IMG/VR virus record: IMGVR_UViG_3300046517_000920
Coordinates: 1-25,472 of that record
Direction: 5' to 3' (one strand)
Source: a virus
Length of the DNA: 25,472 nt
Position numbers and translations under genes: made by a program. The notes under the pieces are model-generated. The model saw nothing but the letters and a program-made list of their open reading frames with translations, made no database searches and was not told the origin of the DNA. Positions within the stretch are counted from its first letter, which is position 1. Every line of letters starts with the position of its first letter. Positions 13,655 to 20,298 of the stretch are shown piece by piece.

Positions 13655-13915
13655 GTGCGCGTTCGCGAGTTGCGCGCCGCGCTGGTGGGCGTGGACGACG
13701 ATATGGAGGTGATCCTGCGGACCGCCGACGAGCCCGATTGCGGCGAGTGGTCCCTGATCGTGTGCGGCGTGGAGCACGCGGGGCCGGACGCCGGCTGCAC
13801 CGAGCGCGAGGCGTTCGTGCTCGATGGCAACACCGGCGTGGTGCAGGAGTACCCGAACGACGAGGAGGACGAGGCCCCGGCGCCGGCGGTAATCGTCGGA
13901 ACGGTGGAGGTGTAG
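13655..13915 (+). CDS. Conserved small phage/plasmid-type protein (86 aa)
   Basis: GTG start one base after the previous stop, with GGAGGTG upstream as ribosome site. The opening RVRELRAALVGVDDDMEVIL matches a recurring small protein pattern (x-ELxxxLxxxDDDxEVxI) of phages and plasmids, with a beta strand pair and an acidic tail. The central CGVEHAGPDAGC contains two Cys. No function is known for such proteins. Confidence 0.55.
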   Translation: MRVRELRAALVGVDDDMEVILRTADEPDCGEWSLIVCGVEHAGPDAGCTEREAFVLDGNTGVVQEYPNDEEDEAPAPAVIVGTVEV

Positions 13916-13917
13916 CC

Positions 13918-14775
13918 GTGGCCGATGCCATCGATGACGAGCTGATCGCGAGGGCGCGCGAGATCATCGCGGCGGCGAGCCCGGCGCCGTACCACCTGGG
14001 CACGTTCGGGCGCGGCCAGGAGGCGCGCGACAAGATCGCAGCCTTCCACGTCAAGGCCGAGGTGACGGCGGACGGCGCCGAGCGCGATACGCTGTTCGTG
14101 TGGGTGGAGGATCCCGAACCGCCGCCGGACGAAGATCCGAGCGAGCCCAGCTCGCTGGTGGTCGCGCTGACCGGGAACGGACCGCGCAGCGAGGCGAACG
14201 CGCGGTACATCCTGCACAGCCACGATCCGATCGGTGGCTGGGGCGCGTGCCTGAACGAGATCGAGCGGCTGCGCAACACGATCGGCGCCCGCGCGCTGCT
14301 GGGGGTGACGCAGGAGCGCGATGCGCAGATCGCCGCGAAGGATGCCGGGCTGGCACACCGAGATCGCGAGTTCGCTCGTCTGGCCTCGGTGATGAACAGG
14401 CCGACAACGGACGCCGCCAGCACCCTGGTGGACCTGGCGATCGCGCTGCGCGACGAGCGCGATCGCCTGCTCGCCGCGCTGACCCGCATCGACTCCATGA
14501 CGAGGCACCGCAGCTACAGTCCAAACGGTGTGATGTCCGCGGGCTGGCACGAGCACCCCGCGCAGATCGCCGCCGAGGCGATCGGCCAGCCGCGCGCTGT
14601 CCCGACGGCCGAGCGCGTGATCATGCAGTTGCAGCAGCAGATCCGCGACCTGCAGGACGAGCCCGATCAGGGCGAGCTGCTGACCAGGCTCGAGGCGCTG
14701 GCGCTGAAGTGCGGACGGCTCGAGGGCGAGCTGGAGATGCTGAAGCGAACCCACAGCGACAGCGCCACCGAGTAA
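13918..14775 (+). CDS. Ea22/Ead-like phage protein
   Basis: GTG at 13918 follows GGAGGTGTAGCC. 285 residues. The segment LTGNGPRSEANARYILHS followed by an E-I-E-R-L-R helix is the hallmark (GNGP..EANA.YI) I associate with Ead/Ea22-like proteins of tailed phages. The N-terminus is a small alpha/beta unit. Residues 165-285 are long charged helices (coiled coil) with an insert. Ea22 proteins are early, non-essential genes; in lambda they are linked to lysogeny choice, with no enzymatic activity known. Its TAA stop forms part of a TAAGAT -10-like box 9 bases before the large terminase ATG. Confidence 0.6.
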   Translation: MADAIDDELIARAREIIAAASPAPYHLGTFGRGQEARDKIAAFHVKAEVTADGAERDTLFVWVEDPEPPPDEDPSEPSSLVVALTGNGPRSEANARYILHSHDPIGGWGACLNEIERLRNTIGARALLGVTQERDAQIAAKDAGLAHRDREFARLASVMNRPTTDAASTLVDLAIALRDERDRLLAALTRIDSMTRHRSYSPNGVMSAGWHEHPAQIAAEAIGQPRAVPTAERVIMQLQQQIRDLQDEPDQGELLTRLEALALKCGRLEGELEMLKRTHSDSATE

Positions 14776-14787
14776 GATCGCCGGCGC

Positions 14788-16272
14788 ATGGAGCAAGCGG
14801 CGCCTGTCACCTGGACGGCCGATGACGAGTCACGCCTGGCCGAGTTGCTCGCGGCCGAATTCGACGGCGAGGGACTGGCCGACTACATCCGCCGCGTGAA
14901 CCCGCGGATGCCGCCGCCGCCGCACGTGCTGCCGGTGATCGAGGCGCTCGAGGAGGCGCGCGAGGGCAGCGCGGACCCGCACGGACCGCTGCGGATCATC
15001 GTGGTGGAGATGCCGCCGCGGCACGCCAAGACCACCACCGTGCTGCACGCGCTGGCCTGGCGGATCTTCCGAGATCCGGCCGTCACGAACGCGTACATCA
15101 CGTACGGCGACGATCTGAGCGCCAGCAAGAGCCGCATGGTGCGCAACCTGGCGATCGCCAGCGGCGTGCAGCTCGCCGCCGACATGGCGAACCTGTCCGA
15201 GTGGCGGACGGTGCACGGCGGTGGCCTGCTCGCCGGCGGGATCATGGGCCCCCTGACCGGCAAGGGGATCGACGGCGTGCTCGTGGTGGACGATCCGATC
15301 AAGAACCGCGAGGAGGCGGAATCGCAGACGTACCGCGACAAGGTGTGGGACCAGTTCACGGACGTGGTGTTCACCCGCCTTGAGGGCGCGGCGTGCGTGG
15401 TCGTGATGATGACCCGCTGGCACCCGGACGACCTGATCGGGCGCATCCTGGACAAGCAGGCCGAGCTGACCGAGGAGCTGGGCCGGAACGTGATCATCCG
15501 CCGCATCCAGCTGCAGGCGATCGCCGAGGCGGACGATCCGCTGGGCCGCCCGATCGGCACCGCGCTGTGGGCTGTCCGGTTCAACGAGGCGCGCCTGAAC
15601 CTGATCCGCAAGGTGGTGGGCGAATACACGTGGGCAAGCATGTTCCAGCAGGAACCGCGCGCCCGCGGTGCGGTGCTGTTCGCATCGGACAACGGGCTGC
15701 CGTCGCGGTTCGCTGTCGGCACGTGGGTGCCGAACGGCCACCGGATGCTGATCGCGTGCGACCCCGCGGCAACGGCCAAGACGAAAAGCAACTACAGCGC
15801 CGCGTATGTGCTCGCCGCGACCGGGTGGGGCGCGACGATGGAAATGTGGGTGGTGGACGGGTTCCGCCGGCAGATCACGATCCCCGAGCTGGTGCGCAAC
15901 CTCCAGGCGCTGCGCGAACGGTGGTACGGGATCGCGATCGCTGTCGAGGCGGTGGCGGCGTTCAAGAGCGTGCCCGACATGCTGCGCGAGGTGGACCCGA
16001 CGCTGCCGATCATCGAGGTGACGCCGCGCGGGGACAAGTACGTGCGCGCGCAGCCGGTGGCCGCCGCGTGGAACCAGGGCCGCGTGTGGGTGCCGGCGGA
16101 TGCCGACTGGGCGGCGAAGATGATCCACGTCTGCAGCGTGTTCACGGGCCGCGACGATCCCGAGGACGACGACGTGGACGCGCTCGCGCACGGCTGGAAC
16201 GAGCTGTTTGATGCGATCGCGAACGAGCCCGAGCGCGGACCGACGCCGGCGCCGTTCCTGCCGTTCGGTTGA
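14788..16272 (+). CDS. terL: Terminase large subunit
   Basis: 494 residues, an ATPase plus nuclease that packages DNA into the prohead through the portal. ATPase: PPRHAKTTT at 76-84 (a non-canonical Walker A lacking the first Gly), VLVVDDP at 164-170 (Walker B, Asp168/Asp169), and MMTRWHPDDLIGR at 207-219, a conserved block of this terminase class. Nuclease: Asp325 in IACDPAA, Glu387 in IAVEAV, and the acidic cluster at 460-464. Length is usual for the family. The 5-kb distance to the candidate small subunit is odd. No Shine-Dalgarno; TAAGAT at 14773-14778 could be a -10 box. Confidence 0.9.
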   Translation: MEQAAPVTWTADDESRLAELLAAEFDGEGLADYIRRVNPRMPPPPHVLPVIEALEEAREGSADPHGPLRIIVVEMPPRHAKTTTVLHALAWRIFRDPAVTNAYITYGDDLSASKSRMVRNLAIASGVQLAADMANLSEWRTVHGGGLLAGGIMGPLTGKGIDGVLVVDDPIKNREEAESQTYRDKVWDQFTDVVFTRLEGAACVVVMMTRWHPDDLIGRILDKQAELTEELGRNVIIRRIQLQAIAEADDPLGRPIGTALWAVRFNEARLNLIRKVVGEYTWASMFQQEPRARGAVLFASDNGLPSRFAVGTWVPNGHRMLIACDPAATAKTKSNYSAAYVLAATGWGATMEMWVVDGFRRQITIPELVRNLQALRERWYGIAIAVEAVAAFKSVPDMLREVDPTLPIIEVTPRGDKYVRAQPVAAAWNQGRVWVPADADWAAKMIHVCSVFTGRDDPEDDDVDALAHGWNELFDAIANEPERGPTPAPFLPFG

Positions 16273-16297
16273 CCGTGCGGTGTATCCGCGATACAAA
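16269..16297 (+). promoter_or_regulatory. Promoter P4: stop-embedded -35, operator, leaderless start
   Basis: TTGACC (16269-16274) contains the terL TGA stop (16270-16272). A 17-base spacer leads to TACAAA (16292-16297). The perfect inverted repeat TGTATC-CGC-GATACA (16281-16295) overlaps the -10 in the same register as the other three operators. The ATG at 16304 lies 6 bases beyond, with no Shine-Dalgarno. Confidence 0.7.
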
Positions 16298-16303
16298 CAG
16301 CGG

Positions 16304-16615
16304 ATGACGATTCAAGAGAAACAGATCCTGTATCACCAGCTCTGCCACGCGGTGCAGACCGGCGTGGCGATGATGCTCGAGCGCCGTCCGAACGGCGACA
16401 CGACGCCGAAGCATCTGCGCGTGGGCGTCAACATCGCGATGTGCGAGGCCGCCGGGATGTCACGCCTGCTCGTGCGCAAGGGCGTGATCACGGAGGACGA
16501 GTACTGGGACGCGATGATCGAGGTGATGCGCGAGGAGGTGGCGCGCTACAAGGCCGAGGTGAACGAGGCGGTGGGTGCTCGGCCGGGCCTCGAGATCAAG
16601 CTGGACGGGTTCTGA
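16304..16615 (+). CDS. Conserved phage protein (103 aa) driven by P4
   Basis: ATG at 16304. The pattern HLRVGVNIAMCEAAGMSRLLVRKGVITEDEYWDAMIEVMREEVARY is one I recognise from small phage proteins near terminase genes (L..GIN.A......L..LL..KGVIT.EEY..A...GM..EV..Y). All-helical. Function unknown; position suggests a role in packaging or early head assembly, but this is inference. Confidence 0.6.
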   Translation: MTIQEKQILYHQLCHAVQTGVAMMLERRPNGDTTPKHLRVGVNIAMCEAAGMSRLLVRKGVITEDEYWDAMIEVMREEVARYKAEVNEAVGARPGLEIKLDGF

Positions 16616-16630
16616 TGGTACGGTCCGCGG

Positions 16631-17197
16631 ATGTGGATCCTTCCCCTGCTCGCGTACCTGCAGCTGCTTTCGCACCGCCCCGAGTACCTGGCCGCCGCGA
16701 TCGCCGCCGAGCAGCCGATGCATGCCGGGCCGGCGGTGGAGAACGCCGAGGCCGCGATCGCCGCCGAGCGCGCGCCGGTGTCCGCCGAGCTGCTGCTGGC
16801 GATCGCCTGGCGTGAATCGCGGTACCAGGAGGCGGCGGGGCCGATGTGCGGCGTGCTGCAGGCGGACGCGCAGGACCGGCGCGACTGGTACGGGCGGCCG
16901 GCGCGGTGCGCCGAGCTGCTCGCGGACGGCCTGGACGCGCAGTACGGCGCCGGCGAGCGCGCGCTCGAGCGCTGGCTGCGTGCCTGCGGCCGGATGCGGC
17001 GCGCGCGGGGCGTGACGCTGCTGCGCTGCGCGCTGAACGGGTACGCCGAGGGCACGGCGGCCGCGCGGCGCGGCTGGGGCGTGCGCGGATGCCGTGGAAC
17101 CTCGAGGTGTGACCGGGCGGCCGGGCCGCTGGCGCGCGCAGCACGGATCGGCGCCACTTGGCGCGCGCGGTGGCGGATGCAGATCCCCGCGTCCTGA
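16631..17197 (+). CDS. Lytic-transglycosylase-type endolysin (SLT-like lysozyme)
   Basis: 188 residues. A hydrophobic N-terminus (WILPLLAYLQLLS) could be a signal-arrest segment. The core ELLLAIAWRESRYQEAAGPMCGVLQ carries the catalytic Glu62 (ES motif) of goose-type/SLT lytic transglycosylases, followed by the GVLQ motif (residues 74-77, normally G-LMQ/GLLQ) and later ALNGYAEGTAAA (the usual YN.G region). It would cut peptidoglycan at the end of infection. Last 40 residues are basic. TACGGT lies 6 bases before the ATG, and no ribosome site is visible. Family call good. Confidence 0.7.
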   Translation: MWILPLLAYLQLLSHRPEYLAAAIAAEQPMHAGPAVENAEAAIAAERAPVSAELLLAIAWRESRYQEAAGPMCGVLQADAQDRRDWYGRPARCAELLADGLDAQYGAGERALERWLRACGRMRRARGVTLLRCALNGYAEGTAAARRGWGVRGCRGTSRCDRAAGPLARAARIGATWRARWRMQIPAS

Positions 17198-17225
17198 TGT
17201 CACAGGTGGTTTGTAGTGTAGCTAT

Positions 17226-17582
17226 GTGGTCGATCTCGAGCAGCTGATGCACGGGCTGGATCTGCTTGGGGTATCCCGAGCGGACATCGAGCGCGTTCGC
17301 GGCGCCGCCCGGGTCAGCGAGGCGATCGACGCTCTGCGCGAACTGCAGGAGCGCGTGCGCGCAGGCTCGCGCAGGCTCGCGCGCGACCTGCACCCCGATC
17401 TGCACGGCGCCGGCAACGAGGCCGACCTGCGCGCGGTGCTGCTCGCCGCCGACTGGGTGCGCGCGCTCGAGGTGCCGCGCTACCTGCAGGCGCGCGACGG
17501 CGTGCGCGTGCGCAGCACCGGCATGGGCGTGCGCGTGGAGATGAGCTACGCGGCGCGCGCGGCGGCGGGATCTGACAGCTGA
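17226..17582 (+). CDS. J-domain-like protein
   Basis: GTG at 17226; a -10-like TAGTGT is 6 bases upstream. Residues 30-80 resemble a J domain: a basic helix II (ELQERVRAGSRRLARDL), the HPD motif at 56-58, and a helix III (EADLRAVLLAADWVRALEV). J proteins stimulate host Hsp70 (DnaK) through HPD. Phages sometimes use such proteins to recruit DnaK for replication or head assembly. The N-terminal helix I is less clear, so it may be a degenerate domain. A 10-base tandem repeat (GCAGGCTCGC twice, 17361-17380) lies in helix II. Confidence 0.5.
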   Translation: MVDLEQLMHGLDLLGVSRADIERVRGAARVSEAIDALRELQERVRAGSRRLARDLHPDLHGAGNEADLRAVLLAADWVRALEVPRYLQARDGVRVRSTGMGVRVEMSYAARAAAGSDS

Positions 17583-17600
17583 CCGTGATACTGGGAACGC

Positions 17601-17903
17601 ATGGACACCACCGACAAGCCCGAGGTGAAGATCGAGCAGCCGTCGCGCGGCGTGCGGTTCCATTGCAGCAAGTGCCGGCACGAACAGCGGCTGTACACGC
17701 CGGGGCACAGCGGCCGCGAGGCCGAGCTGCTGCGTCTGCTGATGACCGGATCGCCGCTCGTGTACCCGCACGCGCCCGGCGCTGACTCCCCGATCGGCAA
17801 GTCCGAGTGCTGCCGCGCGCAGCTCGAGGGCGAGCTGTTCGGGTACGGCCTGATCGTGATCGACAGCGAGCGCGGGATCGTGGAGATCGAGGCCGCGCCG
17901 TGA
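17601..17903 (+). CDS. Small zinc-binding-like protein (100 aa)
   Basis: ATG at 17601, 18 bases after the previous stop. GVRFHCSKCRHEQRLYTPG plus a later SECCRAQLEGELFGYG gives a C-x2-C...C-C metal-site pattern, with a beta-rich end (LIVIDSERGIVEIE). No family named. The stop overlaps the next GTG. Confidence 0.55.
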   Translation: MDTTDKPEVKIEQPSRGVRFHCSKCRHEQRLYTPGHSGREAELLRLLMTGSPLVYPHAPGADSPIGKSECCRAQLEGELFGYGLIVIDSERGIVEIEAAP

Positions 17904-18025
17904 CGCGCGGCGTGATCTGCAAGTGTGGTGCTTCGGTGCTCGTGATCAACGGACTGATCGCGCCGCATCCGTACGGCGGCGCGCGGCGCGCGGCGCAGTG
18001 CGATCAATCGGGGAGGCGCCGGTGA
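17900..18025 (+). CDS. Tiny Cys/His protein (41 aa)
   Basis: GTG start overlapping the previous stop and stop overlapping the next start, so coupling on both sides supports a real gene despite its length. The product has CKCGASVLVINGLIAPH and a final Cys, like other tiny phage zinc proteins with C.C...G.I.PH...C. Function unknown. Confidence 0.45.
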   Translation: MTRGVICKCGASVLVINGLIAPHPYGGARRAAQCDQSGRRR

Positions 18026-18408
18026 CGCTCGCGCTCACGCTCGCCGCGGTGCTGATCGCGTACACGATCGCCTGGCTGCACGCGATCGAGCCGGTGATGG
18101 TGTACGGCCCGAGCGGAACGGCGCGGCTGGTGCCGCGGTACGTCGCCGAGCGCCTGGCCGCCCAGGGCAAGCTCGAGGAGGCGACGACGCCGGCGGCCGC
18201 GCGCGAGGCGATGGGGCTGCCGAGCGTGCACATCGACAGCGATCCGAGCGGGTTCGCCGGCATCGATCGCAGCGTGCACGACGGGCCGAGCTGGCGCGAT
18301 CAGGTGACCGATCCCGAGCGGACGATCGCCGATGCGCTGGCGTTCGCTGACCTGGACCCCTACGCTCGGTCCGAGCGCGACACGTTCGACCTGACCACCG
18401 AGGAGTAA
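18022..18408 (+). CDS. Membrane-anchored phage protein (128 aa)
   Basis: GTG start at 18022 after GGGAGGCGCCG. A hydrophobic helix at residues 2-19 (LALTLAAVLIAYTIAWL) anchors it, followed by a soluble part with YVAERLAAQGKLEE, a glycine-poor linker and an acidic end. It stands just 3 bases before the portal gene. Could be a lysis or exclusion factor; no specific match. Confidence 0.5.
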   Translation: MTLALTLAAVLIAYTIAWLHAIEPVMVYGPSGTARLVPRYVAERLAAQGKLEEATTPAAAREAMGLPSVHIDSDPSGFAGIDRSVHDGPSWRDQVTDPERTIADALAFADLDPYARSERDTFDLTTEE

Positions 18409-18411
18409 TCC

Positions 18412-20289
18412 ATGCCCGGCTACACGCCCCCCACGGGACCCCTGCAGACGCTGATCGACACCGAGCTGTCCAACACGCGCGGGGACCTGGTGGCATCGTA
18501 CGCCGCGCGCCAGGTGGCCGCCGGCGCCGAGGTGCCCCCGGGCACGCTCGAGCCGACGAGCGCTGACGACGCCGGCGCCCGCAGCATGATGCTGCGCGAC
18601 CTGTGCGAGCGGCACCCCGAGTACATGGGCGACTACTGGGAGCGGTGCGAGGCGCTGTACAAGGGCGGCCCGTGGCTGCTCGAGAACGCCGCTCTGATGC
18701 AGCGCGTGTTTCCCAAGCACAACGCCGAGCTGCCCCAGGTGTACGCGGACCGCCTGGCGCGCGCGTTTTACATCAACTACGCCGGCACGATCGTGGACGG
18801 CCTGGTGGCTGGCCTCGAGTCCGATCCGCTGCGCCTGGCCGTCGCCGGCAGCACCACCGACGATCCCAAGCCGCTGCCGGATTGGTGGTCGGAGTGGGGC
18901 GACTGCGTGACCGCGCCGGGCGCCGATCTCGAGCACACCTACAGCCTGCACGGCATCGTGTGCGAGGCGCTGCGCCGGATGCTCGTCAAGCAGAGCGTGT
19001 GGATCCTGGCCGACCTGCCCCGCGTGGACGACAACCCGGCGAGCCCGGTGCCCATCCCCACCACGCTGGCCGAGCAGGAGGCCGCCAAGCTGCGCGATCC
19101 GTACCTGTGCGTCTGCGATGCGGACAGCGTGATCGACTGGGACACGGACGATGACGGCACGCTCCTGTGGGCAATGATGTGGGAAACCGAGCGGCGCCGC
19201 ACCGATCCCACCAAGGGTCGCGGGCTGATCCGCCACACCTGGACCCTGTGGACAGCTGAAGGCTGGGAGCGGTGGCAACTCGATGTGGACCCGGCGCGCC
19301 CGCCGCGCCCGGACAGCTACGTGCAGCAGGTGGACAAGGGGCCGCACCCGTTCGGCTGCGTGCCGCTGGTGCGCGCCAAGCTGCCCGACGGCCTGTGGGC
19401 GATGGGCAAGCTCGAGTCCCTGGCGCGCGAGCACCTGAACAAGCGCGCGGCGGTGAGCTGGGCCGAGTACAAGAGCCTGTTTCCGATCCTGTACGAGTTC
19501 ATGGGCGCCGAGAACCCGGCCGCGAAGGTGATCGCAGTCGCCCAGAAGGACCCCGGGCGCGCGACGAACCAGACGCGCGGCCAGGGCTGGACGCAGCGGC
19601 GCGGCGCCGACGATCGCGCCGAGTTCGTGGGGCCGCCCACGGCGCCGTTCACCGAGGCGCGCGCGAGCTGTTCCGAGCTGATGCAGGAAATGCATCGCGT
19701 CACCAAGACGATGGCGGCGAGCGCCAACATGGACAGCAAGGCGCTGCAGCGCTCTGGCGACAGCAAGGAGGCCGACAACCACGACACGATGGTCGTGCTC
19801 GAGGCGCTCGGCATGCGCGGCCGCGCGATCGCGAAGGCGCTGCAGCAGCTCGTGGCCGCCGGGCGCTCGGACAAGGCGGACCTGACGCCGCAGGGGATGC
19901 AGTCGTTCGACCTGCAGAGCGTGACCGACAAGATCAACGAGGCGGTGCAGCTGTTCGCCGGCGTGCCGATCCTGTCCCCCACGTTCAAGCGCCTGTACCT
20001 GCAGATCCTCTATCAGCTCGTGCTGTCCGACCACGCGGACCAGGACGTGATCGAGGAAATCCGCGAGGAGCTGCAGACCGCGATCGAGGCCGAGGGGATG
20101 ATGCTCGGCATGGGACCGGGCGGCGCACCGCTGCCCCCGGGTGTCGAGCCGGACGGCGACGAGGATCCGAACGCGGATCCCGAGGCCGCCGACGATGACG
20201 GCGACGAGCCCGCGGCCAAGCCGGTGAAGCGCGCCGCCGGCGGTGGCGGTGGTCGGATGTTTGGTACTGGCCCGTTCGCCAAGAAGTAG
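18412..20289 (+). CDS. Portal protein
   Basis: 625 residues at the start of the head module. The ATG follows GAGGAGTAATCC. The region RAFYINYAGTIVDGLVAGL and the later PFGCVPLVRAKLPDGL, LESLAREHLNKRAAVSWAEYKSLFPILYEF, and KADNHDTMVVLEALGMRGRAIAKALQQL-like stretch (read in order as KEADNHDTMV, then ALGMRGRAIAKAL) have the order and the N-terminal YINYAGTIVD-type signature I associate with DUF4055/SPP1-like portals. The C-terminus is acidic and then basic. Portals form a 12-subunit ring at one vertex for DNA packaging. Position between terL and the MuF gene confirms the role. Confidence 0.8.
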   Translation: MPGYTPPTGPLQTLIDTELSNTRGDLVASYAARQVAAGAEVPPGTLEPTSADDAGARSMMLRDLCERHPEYMGDYWERCEALYKGGPWLLENAALMQRVFPKHNAELPQVYADRLARAFYINYAGTIVDGLVAGLESDPLRLAVAGSTTDDPKPLPDWWSEWGDCVTAPGADLEHTYSLHGIVCEALRRMLVKQSVWILADLPRVDDNPASPVPIPTTLAEQEAAKLRDPYLCVCDADSVIDWDTDDDGTLLWAMMWETERRRTDPTKGRGLIRHTWTLWTAEGWERWQLDVDPARPPRPDSYVQQVDKGPHPFGCVPLVRAKLPDGLWAMGKLESLAREHLNKRAAVSWAEYKSLFPILYEFMGAENPAAKVIAVAQKDPGRATNQTRGQGWTQRRGADDRAEFVGPPTAPFTEARASCSELMQEMHRVTKTMAASANMDSKALQRSGDSKEADNHDTMVVLEALGMRGRAIAKALQQLVAAGRSDKADLTPQGMQSFDLQSVTDKINEAVQLFAGVPILSPTFKRLYLQILYQLVLSDHADQDVIEEIREELQTAIEAEGMMLGMGPGGAPLPPGVEPDGDEDPNADPEAADDDGDEPAAKPVKRAAGGGGGRMFGTGPFAKK

Positions 20290-20298
20290 CACCTGATC

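Noticed and set aside
12952-16296. Long minus-strand frames opposite terL and upstream genes
   Set aside because: Same GC-bias shadowing; no domains and no fitting starts.
16619-16624. TACGGT (16619), TAGTGT (17214), TAAGAT (14773) and TAGCAT (13039) as further leaderless promoters
   Set aside because: Their spacing to the start codon is suggestive (6-9 bases), but none has a convincing -35 box or the palindrome.
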